Positions 17,331-28,497 are shown, counted from the first letter of the stretch. The stretch: DNA of 64,000 nt from Caldilineaceae bacterium (GCA_019637685.1 JAHBVF010000026.1:28425-92424); one strand, 5' to 3'. The notes: generated from the sequence alone by a model not told the origin. Program-made: numbers and translations.

Positions 17331-17388
17331 CCACAGACAAAAAAGAGGCAGGGGCGACGCGTCGCCCCTGCCTCTTTTTTGTCTGTGG
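17331..17388. terminator. Perfect 58-bp palindromic bidirectional terminator
   Basis: Arms 17331-17359 and 17360-17388 are exact reverse complements, with AAAAAAG and CTTTTTT tracts on either side of a GC-rich core (GGCAGGGGCGACG). It serves the convergent radical SAM and CBS genes. Confidence 0.92.
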
Positions 17389-17389
17389 T

Positions 17390-17860
17390 CTATTCTTCGC
17401 CGGTCTCCAATTCCTCGATCAGCTGCACCAGATCCGTGCGGGTGATAATGCCCACCAATTTGCCGTTTTCCAGCACCGGCAAGGATCGATGCCCCGGTTT
17501 GATCATCAGCTCGGCCGCGTGTTCGATGGTGTCGGTGGGCCGCACAGTCGCGGGGTCTTCGCTCATCAACTGTTGGGCGTTCACTGCCAGAATGTGGCCC
17601 ACCTGTTTTTTATAGGTGCTGTAGTCATCCAGGCGCATGGGAATCAGCCCCCACAAGAGCGGAATGTACTGGGGTTGACGAGGCGGTGCATGGCGGGTGA
17701 TCAGGTCCACCTCCGTGACGATGCCCACCAGCTCGCCCGCGGACGACACCACCGGCAACGCGCTGATCGCGTGCTGTCGCATCAACTCTGCCACTTCTCG
17801 TATCGACGCCTGGGGCGACGTTGTGATTACTTCGGATGTCATTATATCTTGAACGAGCAT
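17390..17860 (-). CDS. CBS-domain-pair protein
   Basis: The 156-residue protein is two CBS motifs: MLVQDIMTSEVITTSPQASI at the start with LPVVSSAGELVGIVTEVDL, and HRSLPVLENGKLVGIITRTDLV near the end. CBS pairs bind adenine nucleotides or SAM and sense energy or metabolite state. ATG 17860 is chosen; the longer frame would read through the adjacent tRNA gene. AAAGG lies upstream. There is no attached enzyme domain, so the partner is unknown. Confidence 0.88.
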   Translation of the reverse strand: MLVQDIMTSEVITTSPQASIREVAELMRQHAISALPVVSSAGELVGIVTEVDLITRHAPPRQPQYIPLLWGLIPMRLDDYSTYKKQVGHILAVNAQQLMSEDPATVRPTDTIEHAAELMIKPGHRSLPVLENGKLVGIITRTDLVQLIEELETGEE

Positions 17861-17902
17861 GGGGTGTACCTTTGCTGCGATAGGAGGGGGAAAGGAGGTG
17901 TA

Positions 17903-17976
<74 letters not shown>

Positions 17977-17987
17977 TGAAAACAAAA

Positions 17988-18068
17988 CTGGTTGACTGGC
18001 TGATCAGTTGACTAGCAGGAGTACGCCGAAGCGGAGTCCAGTCAACCTAATGAACCAATCAACCAATT
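17988..18068. repeat. Imperfect hairpin of GGTTGACT words between tRNA genes
   Basis: CTGGTTGACTGGCTGATCAG (from 17988) faces CCTAATGAACCAATCAACCA (to about 18066). It belongs with the element at 5813-5888. Confidence 0.7.
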
Positions 18069-18071
18069 CAG

Positions 18072-18142
18072 AGCGGGTGGCGGGAATCGAACCCGCGTAA
18101 TCTGCTTGGAAGGCAGGAGCTCTACCATTGAGCTACACCCGC
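18072..18142 (-). tRNA. tRNA-Gly (anticodon TCC)
   Basis: Acceptor GCGGGTG/CACCCGC, D-arm AGCTCAATGGTAGAGC, anticodon loop CTTCCAA and T-loop GGTTCGATTCC are all in place over 71 bases. It is the middle gene of a three-tRNA cluster. Confidence 0.94.
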
Positions 18143-18146
18143 ACAG

Positions 18147-18220
18147 TCGGGGAGAGAGGATTTGAACCTCCGACCCCAGCGTCCCAAACGCTGTGCGCTG
18201 CCGGACTGCGCTACTCCCCG
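18147..18220 (-). tRNA. tRNA-Pro (anticodon TGG)
   Basis: Acceptor CGGGGAG/CTCCCCG, anticodon loop TTTGGGA and T-arm GGAGGTTCAAATCC are visible over 74 bases with discriminator A. It lies 4 bases from the tRNA-Gly gene. Confidence 0.94.
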
Positions 18221-18334
18221 AAAGACTATTTCCTACTGTTCCTGCACTATCGCTACACAACTTCTTGAAAAATTTATTAAAGAAGAAACGATAGTGCAAT
18301 TATTGTACCGGAAAGCCTGTCAAAAATCAAACTG

Positions 18335-20152
18335 CTAACGCACCCATTGTATTTTTTGTTCCATCCAATTGCCCACATCGCCGCCCAATGGGGCCAGAGG
18401 CTGCTCTGCCCCACCGGTGATGGGCTTCACCCATAATTTCCAGGTGCCATCCCGGTTGCTCAGAAAGACAATGCGGCTTCCGTCCGGGCTGACCGCGGGA
18501 ACCCCGTCAATGCCGGGAGAATTGGTCAGGCGAATCACCGCGCCGCTCTCCACATCCACCCGATAGACATCCCAGTTGCTGTCCCGCTCTTGGCTCATAA
18601 AGACGACACTGCGGCCATCGGGCGACCAGGTCGGGCGCGCGTCGCCGGGTACGCTGGTCAGCGGCTGCTGATTGCCGCCCCCGCTGTCGGTTATCCACAG
18701 ACCACAACGATTGCCCTGGCTGTCGCACCCGCGATAGACAATCTGATCCGCGGCCGGATGCCACTCTGGTTCCTGCCCAAAGCCCAGGTCCGTGCCGTTG
18801 TCGTTGCCATCGGCCCAGGCAGCATAGATACGCCAGCGCCGGTCGCCTTCCCGGTTGCTGGCAAAGGTGATTCGGTTGCCCTCCGGGTTCCAACTGGGCA
18901 GCACATCCTCGCTGAAATTGGTGAAGCGCAGACGCAGGCCCGTGGCCGGATCAAAGCTGCCCAGCCCCCGCAGATCGCCCCGCATACTGCGGAAGACCAG
19001 CCGTTGGCCGTCGCTGCGCAGGTCTGGCTGGGCCGCGTCTTCCACCACCACCACCGGTTTGACACTGGCCGTGACTGGCTGGGCAAAGATGCGCTGGCGT
19101 CCGTCCGTCGGGTCTTGGGCCGAATAGAGGATGCGCCCCACGCCCAAGCCACCGGCCAGCGCCGCGGCAGGCGTTCCTGTCGCGGCCGGGTCTGGCGTGC
19201 CACCGGGAAGCGGTGTGCCATCGCCGACCACAGGCGTGGGCGCGCTCTCACACAAAATTTGCGCCTGCTCCTGTTTTTCCACCAGACCCGGCCCATTTTG
19301 CACGGCAATTGCCGCGGTGAACTGTTCTGCCGCGTCGCACCATTCGTCCTGGCGCGAGAGACTGTCTGCAAATTCCACGTGGGCTTTCTGCAATCGCTGG
19401 CGCACATCCCGATAGTTGGGGTTGCGCTGGTAGAGATTCTCCAGCAGATCGATCACCTTCGGCCAATCCGCATACCAATAGGTCAATGCGTCCACGTATT
19501 GGGCGGTCACATCCCGCAGGGTGCGGGTCTCTACCGCGTTGGGACGCAGAACAAGCGCCTTGTCAAAGAGATTGACTGCCTCTTCCAGGCTACCGTCGTT
19601 GCTCTTTTCTGTGCCCAGGCTGACGTAGGCGGTGTAGAGCATCTCTTCCACCTGCACGCTCTGGAAGGATGGGTCCGTCGCCCGCACCTGCAACAGCCGG
19701 GCAATGGCATCGGCCCAGCGCCCCGCGTTGTAGAGTGCCTGGGCATCGGCCCACGTGGAATCCAATGAATTGAGAGAAGTGGGGGTGGGCGCGGGCAGCG
19801 CGGGGGTGGGGGTGACGACCACCACCGGAGCCGAGGTCAGGGGGGTGTCCAATAACTCCCCAATGCCTGCGATGGCCTCCTCATTCTCGCCGTCCAGCTT
19901 CAACACCTGCTGATAGCGGACCAGCGCCTCGCGCGGGTTGGCGTCGGCGCGCAGGTCCGCCGCATCCTGCAAGAGTATGCCGATCTGCTGGCGACGCTGG
20001 GCTTCGCTCTGAATACGGCCATCCTGCACGCCACGCAGGAGCAGGAAGAGAACAATCACCACTGCCAGCAGCGTGGAAACGCCGATCATCACCCAAAAGA
20101 TTCTGGGCATGCGTTCCGATGAGAGAGATTCGTAGGTGGGTGGTGTGGGCAT
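18335..20152 (-). CDS. Membrane-anchored TPR and TolB-like beta-propeller protein
   Basis: The 605-residue protein has a short cytoplasmic start, one membrane segment near residues 18-42 ([19 protein letters not shown]), then helical TPR-like repeats ([37 protein letters not shown]) and a Pro/Thr-rich linker. The C-terminal half is a PD40/TolB-like propeller, with repeated blades such as [20 protein letters not shown] and [19 protein letters not shown]. It should lie outside the membrane and act in protein contacts. ATG 20152 is used because the longer frame starts at TTG. It is the last gene of a three-gene minus-strand block of exported proteins. Confidence 0.78.
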   Translation of the reverse strand: MPTPPTYESLSSERMPRIFWVMIGVSTLLAVVIVLFLLLRGVQDGRIQSEAQRRQQIGILLQDAADLRADANPREALVRYQQVLKLDGENEEAIAGIGELLDTPLTSAPVVVVTPTPALPAPTPTSLNSLDSTWADAQALYNAGRWADAIARLLQVRATDPSFQSVQVEEMLYTAYVSLGTEKSNDGSLEEAVNLFDKALVLRPNAVETRTLRDVTAQYVDALTYWYADWPKVIDLLENLYQRNPNYRDVRQRLQKAHVEFADSLSRQDEWCDAAEQFTAAIAVQNGPGLVEKQEQAQILCESAPTPVVGDGTPLPGGTPDPAATGTPAAALAGGLGVGRILYSAQDPTDGRQRIFAQPVTASVKPVVVVEDAAQPDLRSDGQRLVFRSMRGDLRGLGSFDPATGLRLRFTNFSEDVLPSWNPEGNRITFASNREGDRRWRIYAAWADGNDNGTDLGFGQEPEWHPAADQIVYRGCDSQGNRCGLWITDSGGGNQQPLTSVPGDARPTWSPDGRSVVFMSQERDSNWDVYRVDVESGAVIRLTNSPGIDGVPAVSPDGSRIVFLSNRDGTWKLWVKPITGGAEQPLAPLGGDVGNWMEQKIQWVR

Positions 20153-20208
20153 AGGTTCCAAAGGCAGATAGTTGTTTTATATGGACAAGCGGCAGTAGAC
20201 GGCTCTGC

Positions 20209-22083
20209 TCAGCGCAGCGGCCCGCTGTAGATCGTTTCGTACAACACCCGCCCAGAGCCGTCCTCCAGGCGCACAAGAAGTGGGCCGGTCGCGGGCAGTT
20301 GCTCCCGCGACAGAAGACGTCCGACAAAGGGTGCATCCGGGCTGGCTTTGATAGGGACCCGCGCCAGATCGCCGCTATCGGTCGCGGCCACGAGCACACC
20401 GTCCAAGGGCCGGGTGGGGTAGAATCCAGCCCGCAAACCGCCCTCATCCGGAGCCAGGTGGATGGCGGCCACCTCATCCGCGTAGGAGAGTCCTCCGATG
20501 GCTGAAATCGGATACCAGACTTCCCGCCAGCCCACAACGCCACCCGCGGGCAGACGATAGGTATCGTCAAAGGTAGGCGACAGACCGCCGTGAAGTTCCA
20601 CATAGGCCGAGCCGTCGTCGGTGAAGTTGTCGCTGCCCAGGGCCGCGTGCCAGCCCAGGGCAAAGGCTTTGCTGCCTCTGGTGATGCTGGCCGGATAGAT
20701 ACGCACAGCACCCGCGTTGGCGGCTGTGTCATAAATGGCGGCATAGGGGCCGTGGGCCGCGGGCCGCTCGAAGAAGCCCAGCCATTGCTGATAGTTGCCC
20801 AGCCAGCTGTAGTCCACTCCATTGTAGACCGGCCACTCAAACGGCTGCCCCGGCCCTGGCAGACGGCTGTCGCCTGTGCTGTGTACCGTCATTTGGTTGC
20901 CCGGCAATAGAAAATGGGTGGATCCGCTGGGTTTGTTGCCCGTGCCGGGGGCCAGCAGTGCTGTCTCCCAAAAGGCAAAGTTGAGGGTGTGGTCGCTGAT
21001 GTTGGAGATCGACGGCTCCACATCAAAACTGGCCGCGCCCGCCCGCAGCGTAATCTTCACACTGGCCGAAAGATAGCGGCCATCCCGGGGCGTGAAGACA
21101 GTGATGGAGGCCAGTTCCGGGCTGTGTTGCAGCGGGCTATAGCCCCAGGGCACGCCCCAATCGTAGCCGTGCTCCACCACTGGCAGGGACCACTCCAATC
21201 CACCCACGGCCAGCCAGCCCAACTGCTCTGGCGGTCCCCAGGGCGATGGCTTGACCACTGGATTCTGATAGAAGAGATTGGCGCCCGTGGGTTTGTGGAT
21301 GACCTGCCAGATGCGCCCCCCCAGTTCGGGCAGAACGGTCAGCTTCAGATACGCATTTTCCAGCACCAGCACTTTGTACTGACGATTTTCCGGGCCGGGT
21401 CGTTCCCGCTGGTAGCGTTCCCGGTCAAAACGTTTGTAAGGCCAGTTGAACGTTTCGTTGACCGCGTCCGAGAGATAACGCTCGTAGGGATAGGTGGGCA
21501 GTGTGACGGACGTTTCGTAGACGACGACTGTGCCCACCGGCGCGGGCGCGGGCGCTGATCCCGCGTTGCCGTCGTCAGGTTGAGGCGTGGGTGCTGGCGG
21601 CTGGGTAGACGCCTGTGTCGGCAGGGGGGGAGCCTCGGCCACAGGCACACCATCCGTTCCCTCGGCAGTCACCAGCGGGCCATAGACCCAGGCCACCCTG
21701 TCGGCCAGCGCAATCTGCCACCAGTCGCCCTGACCGTTGACGCCCACAACGGCAAAGCTATCTCCCGCATTGGCGCTGCCCACCACCGGATAATTTGTCC
21801 CCGGCCCGCCGCGCAGGTTCATCGAGCGAGTGATGCGTACCAGTGGCCCGTTCGGTGTGGTCGCGGGTGATGGGGGCAGGGGCGTGGCTTCTGCCTGGGC
21901 TGCCACTTCCGGCTGGACCGTGGGCTGTGGGGTGGCGGAGACAGGCAGGGTTGGCTCTGCGTGCCCAACAGTTGTTGCAGGCGGCGCGGTCTGGGCCGGC
22001 GCGGTGCAGCCTGTCAACCACAGCCAGGATACCAGTGCCAGCAGCCCGACCAGCCAATTTTCTCTCTTCAATAAACGCGCCAT
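20209..22083 (-). CDS. Lipoprotein with SH3-like and DUF5107 domains
   Basis: The 624-residue protein begins with a lipoprotein signal (hydrophobic core then LWLTGC, Cys26), followed by a Pro/Thr-rich linker. An SH3b-like domain (SMNLRGGPGTNYPVVGSANAG) spans about residues 83-145. The main body, from about residue 230, matches DUF5107: LVLENAYLKLTVLPELGGRI, NPVVKPSPWGPPEQLGW, GLEWSLPVVEHGYDWG. DUF5107 resembles galactose-mutarotase folds and is common in Chloroflexota and Bacteroidota surface proteins, where a sugar-binding role is suspected. GGAGAG precedes the ATG. Confidence 0.8.
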   Translation of the reverse strand: MARLLKRENWLVGLLALVSWLWLTGCTAPAQTAPPATTVGHAEPTLPVSATPQPTVQPEVAAQAEATPLPPSPATTPNGPLVRITRSMNLRGGPGTNYPVVGSANAGDSFAVVGVNGQGDWWQIALADRVAWVYGPLVTAEGTDGVPVAEAPPLPTQASTQPPAPTPQPDDGNAGSAPAPAPVGTVVVYETSVTLPTYPYERYLSDAVNETFNWPYKRFDRERYQRERPGPENRQYKVLVLENAYLKLTVLPELGGRIWQVIHKPTGANLFYQNPVVKPSPWGPPEQLGWLAVGGLEWSLPVVEHGYDWGVPWGYSPLQHSPELASITVFTPRDGRYLSASVKITLRAGAASFDVEPSISNISDHTLNFAFWETALLAPGTGNKPSGSTHFLLPGNQMTVHSTGDSRLPGPGQPFEWPVYNGVDYSWLGNYQQWLGFFERPAAHGPYAAIYDTAANAGAVRIYPASITRGSKAFALGWHAALGSDNFTDDGSAYVELHGGLSPTFDDTYRLPAGGVVGWREVWYPISAIGGLSYADEVAAIHLAPDEGGLRAGFYPTRPLDGVLVAATDSGDLARVPIKASPDAPFVGRLLSREQLPATGPLLVRLEDGSGRVLYETIYSGPLR

Positions 22084-22121
22084 CTGCTACTCTCCGTGAG
22101 AATATAGCCGCCGATAGGCCT

Positions 22122-22127
22122 ATTATA
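22122..22127 (-). promoter_or_regulatory. -10 box candidate for the DUF5107 lipoprotein gene
   Basis: On the minus strand GGGGTATAAT places TATAAT 38 bases before the ATG at 22083. No strong -35 is evident. Confidence 0.4.
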
Positions 22128-22212
22128 CCCCGCGGCAAGGCGTCTCGAAAGTTCCCCGGCTGATCTCTGCCATACTTTCACTCTGGATTTGGCTGCGAAA
22201 AACACTTCAACG

Positions 22213-22260
22213 TCTGATACAAAGCGGGCGACTCGTGTGAGCCGCCCGCCTTTTGTCTGA
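22213..22260. terminator. GC-rich hairpin downstream of the secreted protein gene
   Basis: TCTGATACAAAGCGGGCGAC faces GCCGCCCGCCTTTTGTCTGA around a short loop. It begins about 35 bases past the minus-strand stop at 22296. Confidence 0.6.
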
Positions 22261-22295
22261 AAATTATTCTGTCGCAGCGTTCCGTTGGCGACGTT

Positions 22296-24551
22296 TTAGC
22301 TGGGATCGTCAGCACCGGGCGGGTTGACAGGCTCGAACCGGCTCCATTGCACCCGGAAGATCGCCCCTTCTACCGCCACTTGGCGGTTCCCCGCCGCCAG
22401 GGAATAGTCACTGTTCATTGTCAGGCTGAAACAGTCCAGGAAGCCCAATCGTCTGTCGGCCAGTCCATCTGGGCCGGGCAGGAGGATTAGGCTCGGAAGG
22501 GTATATGTTTGGCCGTCGCCGGTGATAGTCTGCTGATAATGGCCCTGCAGAGCCAGGCAGAGTTCCCCACTCCGTTTATCGCCATCCAGCGTCACACGCC
22601 CGCCGTAAATGCCGCCGCTGGCGCTGGCATGGGCGGCTGTCCGAACAGTCGGAATGGATGCAAAGGAGTCGATGGCAATTTTGCCGTAGAGGTCCATCTC
22701 ACCGCCAGGGGACCAGGCATATGTGACGCCATTTTCGCTGTAGCTGCCGGAGCCGTTGGAGAAGCCGGTGGATGCGCCGGAAAGATAGGTCGTAACCGGT
22801 GTCTGCACAGGATCACTGCTGAGCGTCTCCCGGTAGGGATGGAGATCGGCCCGGAAGCGGGCGGTGAGGGTGGATTTGGCCTGCAGATTGCTTTGGCCGG
22901 GAGTAAAGCTGTAGGTGACTGTGCCTATCCACTCCGTCAGCGGCACAGGGTTGCTCTTGACATCGCCCGGACCTTTCACCAGCACCGCGCCGGTCGCGCC
23001 ATTGCTGCCAAAAGGGGTGTTGATGACAATCTTCTCTGCGCCCCAGCTTTTGATGGACGCGGGCTGGCTGCCCACTGTGACGCTGCCCGCTGTGGCCGGA
23101 AAGACGCCGTGCAGTTCGACTTCGCCCTGGCTGGCCGTGGCGTCGTCCTGCACCACCAGCCGTTTGATGCTGGGGGCGGCGGCGTGGGGTGCGTTGTTGA
23201 AGAAGAAGGAGAGAGACACATCATTCCCGCCGAAGCCCAGGGAACCAAGCATATACGCTGGCACACGAAAGGTGAGCAATTTCCGGGTAATCATCTCCTG
23301 GCGCACCTGACTCCAGTCAAAGGGGCGAGCGGGCGGCGTGGGTGGCTGCTGGGTATTGCGCCCCAGCAGTCGATCCCAGAAGAAGAGAATGCTCTTTTTG
23401 CCCACGTCCGCGTTGGTGAAATTGTCGAAACCGACCAGCAAGCGGGCATTGGCGTTGATGATGGCCTGTTGGAAAGGCGTTGGGTCAAGCACACCGGGCT
23501 GGCCGGCCTGACAGCTTCCCTTGCACTGTTCATAGGCATTAAAAGGCCCCGCTCCGCTGAAGCAGGCGTGGAGCATCACAACGCCATCGCTGAAGTTCCA
23601 ATAGGTGTTGATAAAGCGTTGGGTGATGGCGATTTTGGCATTCCATCCATTTTTTTCCTGCACCCAGGCAATGGCAAGCCGTCCCTGGCGCAGGTCTTCC
23701 TGGATGGCTGGCGTCGAGAGGAGTTTCCCCTGGATTTTGGAAGATGTCTGGATGGCATAGATGCCTTCGGCCAGGGTGGGCACCACATAGCCCTGTTCGT
23801 TGAGCGTATAGCCTGTGACGCGCATAAAGGAGACGCCGTGGGTGTCCAGATAGAGCGCGCCCAGATTGTTGTAGTTGCGCATATCCTCCAGACTGGCCCC
23901 CAGGCTGAGAACGTTGTAGCCGCTCTCTGTCAGGAGTTGCCCCACCTGGGCCGCGACCGCGCCGCCGCCGTCAAAGGCTACGGAGACCGCCCGATCCGAG
24001 CCGGGCAGCCCGGTTGCATTCGCTTGTCGGGCCAACATCTGGCGCATTTGGGCAAACTGGGGGGTGTCGGCCAGTGTTGCACTCTGTGCTGTGGTTGTGG
24101 CCACAGTGGATTCGGGCGGACGGTTGTTGACAATGGCAATCGTCAACCCGTCGGTCAACACCGCGTTGACGGTCAGGGTGACGGTACTCACATACGTTGT
24201 GACAACCTGGGGCAGGGCCAGCACATCGACAGCCAATTGTTCTACTTCGGCTGCCAAATCTCGCTGATCGGTTGGGGTGTCCACCCCGGGCAGCACGCTG
24301 TCGATCACCTGGCCGATGGCATCGATAGCCACCATACGTTCTTCCGGTGACATCTCCACCACCCGCGCTGGCGTGCCAAAGAGGGTGGGGAGAAAAAGGG
24401 TGCTGGAAAGGGCATCGGTGGAACGAATGTCTGTCTGGAATGGCTCCGCTGCCGGTGCAGCCTGGGCTGCGCGGGGCGGAGAGGTAAGAAACAGAGCGAT
24501 GAGCAGGAAAAACAAAATTGACCACGACAGGGGGAAGAGTCGTCGAAACAT
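22296..24551 (-). CDS. Secreted protein with possible clan-CD cysteine peptidase core and IPT/TIG domain
   Basis: The protein has 751 residues with a Sec signal peptide (hydrophobic run then AAQA-AP near residue 32). The first half has two hydrophobic strands each ending in a candidate catalytic residue: LGALYLDTHG (His about 238) and DGVVMLHACFSG (Cys about 330). This His-Gly and Ala-Cys layout is that of clan CD peptidases (caspase, gingipain, clostripain). An IPT/TIG-like Ig domain follows (LHGVFPATAGSVTVGSQPA). The rest is beta-rich without a recognised fold. The peptidase call is inference; HACFSG could also be a structural motif. ATG 24551 is used rather than a TTG two codons upstream. 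It heads the exported-protein block. Confidence 0.6.
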   Translation of the reverse strand: MFRRLFPLSWSILFFLLIALFLTSPPRAAQAAPAAEPFQTDIRSTDALSSTLFLPTLFGTPARVVEMSPEERMVAIDAIGQVIDSVLPGVDTPTDQRDLAAEVEQLAVDVLALPQVVTTYVSTVTLTVNAVLTDGLTIAIVNNRPPESTVATTTAQSATLADTPQFAQMRQMLARQANATGLPGSDRAVSVAFDGGGAVAAQVGQLLTESGYNVLSLGASLEDMRNYNNLGALYLDTHGVSFMRVTGYTLNEQGYVVPTLAEGIYAIQTSSKIQGKLLSTPAIQEDLRQGRLAIAWVQEKNGWNAKIAITQRFINTYWNFSDGVVMLHACFSGAGPFNAYEQCKGSCQAGQPGVLDPTPFQQAIINANARLLVGFDNFTNADVGKKSILFFWDRLLGRNTQQPPTPPARPFDWSQVRQEMITRKLLTFRVPAYMLGSLGFGGNDVSLSFFFNNAPHAAAPSIKRLVVQDDATASQGEVELHGVFPATAGSVTVGSQPASIKSWGAEKIVINTPFGSNGATGAVLVKGPGDVKSNPVPLTEWIGTVTYSFTPGQSNLQAKSTLTARFRADLHPYRETLSSDPVQTPVTTYLSGASTGFSNGSGSYSENGVTYAWSPGGEMDLYGKIAIDSFASIPTVRTAAHASASGGIYGGRVTLDGDKRSGELCLALQGHYQQTITGDGQTYTLPSLILLPGPDGLADRRLGFLDCFSLTMNSDYSLAAGNRQVAVEGAIFRVQWSRFEPVNPPGADDPS

Positions 24552-24600
24552 TGGCAAATATACCTAACTGAATGGATTGGAATGGATAGAAGGATTGCAG

Positions 24601-24650
24601 AAAAGGGATGGGGGCTTTTCCAAATGAGCGCCCCATCCCTTTCTTTTGTT
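24601..24650 (-). terminator. Terminator of metK
   Basis: On the minus strand AAAGGGATGGGGCGC pairs with GCCCCCATCCCTTTT, ending in a T-rich tract, 20 bases after the metK stop. Confidence 0.75.
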
Positions 24651-24669
24651 CTGGCAGAAGTTGGGGCTG

Positions 24670-25905
24670 TTACGCGGCTGTTTTCTCGCCAACACCAGCG
24701 GCCTGGCGCAGAGCCGCCGAACGGCTTGTCGCTTCCCAGGGCAGGCTGATGTCATCCCGGCCAAAGTGACCGTAGGTGGCTGTCTGGCGATAGATGGGAC
24801 GGCGCAGGCCCAGGTCCCGGATAATGGCACCGGGGCGCAGATCAAAGTTCTGGCTGATCAGCTCAGCGATTTTGTCGTCGTTGATTGTGCCTGTGCCAAA
24901 GGTCTCCACATTTACGCTCAACGGGCGGGCCACGCCGATGGCATAGGCAAGCTGGATTTCGCAGCGGTCGGCCAGACCCGCGGCCACCACATTTTTGGCA
25001 ACCCAGCGCGCGGCGTAGGCCGCGCTGCGGTCCACTTTGGTGCAGTCCTTGCCGCTGAACGCGCCGCCGCCGTGACGGCCCATGCCGCCGTAGGTGTCCA
25101 CAATAATCTTGCGCCCGGTCAGACCCGCGTCGCCCATCGGCCCGCCGACCACAAAGCGGCCTGTGGGATTGACGTAAATGAGCAGGTCTTTGTCCACCAT
25201 CTCGGCGGGCAGGACGGGATCGATCACCTTTTCGATGATCTCCCGGCGAATCTCGTCCTGGCTAATCTCCGGCGCGTGCTGGGTGCTGATGAGAACCGTA
25301 TGCACCCGCTTGGGCTTACCATAGGCATATTCGATTGTGACCTGGGATTTTCCATCCGGGCGCAGCCAGGGAAGGATGCCCTGTTTGCGGACTTCACTCA
25401 GCCGCCGCGCCAGTTTATGGGCCAGATAGATGGGCATAGGCATCAGCGTTTTGGTTTCGTTGCAGGCAAAACCAAACATCATCCCCTGATCGCCCGCGCC
25501 CACGGCCTCGATCTCGTCGTCTTCCATGTCCAGGCTGCCCTGTTTGTATTCGGCGGCCCGGTCCACGCCCATGGCAATGTCCGGGCTTTGGGAAGCCACA
25601 GCCACCTGCACGCCGCAGGTGTTGCCGTCGAAGCCTTTGTCACTGGCGTCAAAACCGATGTCCTTGACCACCTGGCGCACCAGGCTGTCCATATCCACAT
25701 AGGCGGTGGTGGTGATCTCGCCCAGCAGCATCACGAAGCCGGTCTTGATGGCTGTTTCGCAGGCCACGCGGGCGTTGGGGTCCTGCTCGAAAATCGCGTC
25801 CAGCACAGCGTCGCTGATCTGGTCGCACATCTTATCCGGGTGGCCTTCCGTCACCGACTCACTGGTAAAGAGCAGGGACGGGGAGGTCATGAAGGTTGTG
25901 CTCAT
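24670..25905 (-). CDS. metK: S-adenosylmethionine synthetase
   Basis: The 411-residue enzyme makes SAM from methionine and ATP. Family motifs are [20 protein letters not shown] (catalytic His and ATP contacts), [37 protein letters not shown] (shown in parts as [13 protein letters not shown] and IVDTYGG) and [19 protein letters not shown]. Length and motif order are normal. GGAGG stands 8 bases before ATG 25905. ahcY lies upstream in the same direction, separated by a 235-base spacer filled with a compound palindrome, and a kinase likely to remove adenosine follows the same direction. I see no SAM riboswitch before metK. Confidence 0.97.
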   Translation of the reverse strand: MSTTFMTSPSLLFTSESVTEGHPDKMCDQISDAVLDAIFEQDPNARVACETAIKTGFVMLLGEITTTAYVDMDSLVRQVVKDIGFDASDKGFDGNTCGVQVAVASQSPDIAMGVDRAAEYKQGSLDMEDDEIEAVGAGDQGMMFGFACNETKTLMPMPIYLAHKLARRLSEVRKQGILPWLRPDGKSQVTIEYAYGKPKRVHTVLISTQHAPEISQDEIRREIIEKVIDPVLPAEMVDKDLLIYVNPTGRFVVGGPMGDAGLTGRKIIVDTYGGMGRHGGGAFSGKDCTKVDRSAAYAARWVAKNVVAAGLADRCEIQLAYAIGVARPLSVNVETFGTGTINDDKIAELISQNFDLRPGAIIRDLGLRRPIYRQTATYGHFGRDDISLPWEATSRSAALRQAAGVGEKTAA

Positions 25906-25965
25906 TGGGAATCCTCCAAAAGAAAAGTATTCGTTGCGTTGCTTCGGGTGCGTGCTGCGTGCTGC

Positions 25966-26124
25966 GTGTTGCGTAGGTATGTGACGACGATACTTCATTC
26001 GATGCTGGACTGGAAGTGATGAAACGTGAGACGTGAAATCGCTGGGTACTCTCACGCTTCACGTTTCACGCATCACAGGGAACCAACTGCATCAGCACCT
26101 TCACATCACATACCTACGCAATAC
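25966..26124. repeat. Compound nested palindrome, copy 1 (metK-ahcY spacer)
   Basis: Outer arms GTGTTGCGTAGGTATGTGA (25966-25984) and 26106-26124 match in 18 of 19 bases. Inside, GTGATGAAACGTGAGACGTG (from 26016) faces CACGTTTCACGCATCAC (to 26076). The same architecture and wording recur at 27474-27620 on the other side of ahcY. Confidence 0.85.
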
Positions 26125-26140
26125 GAAATACGCATTACGT

Positions 26141-27427
<1,287 letters not shown>

Positions 27428-27473
27428 TTAGCTCCTCGAATAAATTGACTTCACAATTCGTGCTGCGTATTGC

Positions 27474-27620
27474 GTATTGCGTAGGTAAGTGATGTTGGCA
27501 ACGATGGTTGTTATTGGTCGGTCGGACGTGAAACGTGAGAAGGTTCGAAAGCTCTCACGTTTCACGCATCACACAGAACCAATTTCATCAGCCCCTCCGC
27601 ATCACTTATCTACGCAATAC
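27474..27620. repeat. Compound nested palindrome, copy 2 (ahcY-GNAT spacer)
   Basis: Outer arms GTATTGCGTAGGTAAGTGAT (27474-27493) and 27601-27620 match in 19 of 20 bases. Inner arms ACGTGAAACGTGAGA (27526-27540) and TCTCACGTTTCACG (27553-27566) pair. The right outer arm overlaps the end of the acetyltransferase gene and supplies its stop codon (TAG at 27610-27612). Confidence 0.85.
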
Positions 27621-28383
27621 GTTTTTTCACGCTTCCTTCTACAAACGAACAGTGCTCCACAAAGCCCAGGGAATCGTACAACTTTCGAGCGATCTGATTT
27701 TCGCTGTGTACATTCAACACAAGCAACGGCAGGCCCGCGGCCCGCAACTGAGACGCAATTTCGCTGGTGATGGCCCTGGCATAGCCCCGGCCCCGGCAGT
27801 CGGACCGGGTGTAGACATTGCCAATCGCGGCCACGCCCTCCCCGTAGTTGAGGGTGTGGGTTCCGCCCATGGCCGCCAGCCCGCCCGCATCGTCCTCTAC
27901 ACCGAAGAAGAAGCCGTCTTCCATCTGAAAGGGGGCAAAGCCATCCGGCGTATAAGCTCCGCCCTGGGCGATCAGCGCTTCCACCCGCGGCACATCCGCG
28001 GGGACGAGACGGGTCAGCGGAAGCTCCACTGCAGGCAGATCGACTTCTTCGCCCAAGACCATCCGCACCATCACCCGGTGAGTCTGTACGTTATACCAGC
28101 GCTGGATAGCGGGCAGATGTTCCTTCTGCACGCTCAGATAGACCTCCTCCGGCAACGCCGCCTGGGCAGATGCCCCGGCCAGGGCCGCGGCCACATCTTT
28201 CGGCGACCCGACGGTGAGTAGAATCGGCGGCTCCAGCCCGGTGAAGATCAGTGCCAGCCCGTCGCCCGCCACCGCCCACCGGCAATAGGGCAGCAGATCT
28301 TCCCGCAGGTCAGCCAGGGCGTAGGCGGACCAGACGGGATCGGCCAGGAGAATCTTGCGGATGGCATCGGTATCAACACACAT
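27610..28383 (-). CDS. GNAT-family N-acetyltransferase
   Basis: The 257-residue protein has an N-terminal region of the GCN5-related double-domain type and a C-terminal acetyl-CoA-binding core: IGNVYTRSDCRGRGYARAIT (motif A, with RGRGYA) and LLVLNVHSENQIARKLYDSLGF (motif B: NQIARKLYDSLGF). The substrate is unknown. GAGGCAAAG precedes ATG 28383. Its last codons and stop lie inside the repeat arm, so the C-terminus KKRIA may not be ancestral. It lies between ahcY and the PfkB kinase. Confidence 0.85.
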   Translation of the reverse strand: MCVDTDAIRKILLADPVWSAYALADLREDLLPYCRWAVAGDGLALIFTGLEPPILLTVGSPKDVAAALAGASAQAALPEEVYLSVQKEHLPAIQRWYNVQTHRVMVRMVLGEEVDLPAVELPLTRLVPADVPRVEALIAQGGAYTPDGFAPFQMEDGFFFGVEDDAGGLAAMGGTHTLNYGEGVAAIGNVYTRSDCRGRGYARAITSEIASQLRAAGLPLLVLNVHSENQIARKLYDSLGFVEHCSFVEGSVKKRIA

Positions 28384-28406
28384 TCTTTGCCTCGTAGACC
28401 TGACAA

Positions 28407-28497
28407 GATGACAGGATGAAGGGATGACATTTGTTCATCTTGTCATCTTGTCATCTTGTCATCTTGTTATCTTGTTATCCCTTCATCCCTGCATCTT
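28407..28497. repeat. TGTCATCT word repeat and hairpin
   Basis: AAGATGACAGGATGAAGGGATGAC near 28405-28428 (given as AAGATGACAGGATGAAGGGA) faces a run of TTGTCATC words and CCCTTCATCCCTG up to 28492. The kinase stop codon (28483-28485) is inside this repeat. Confidence 0.75.

Noticed and set aside
25906..26140. SAM riboswitch before metK
   Set aside because: The spacer is fully occupied by the compound palindrome and contains no GGCAACC-type core or terminator before the start.
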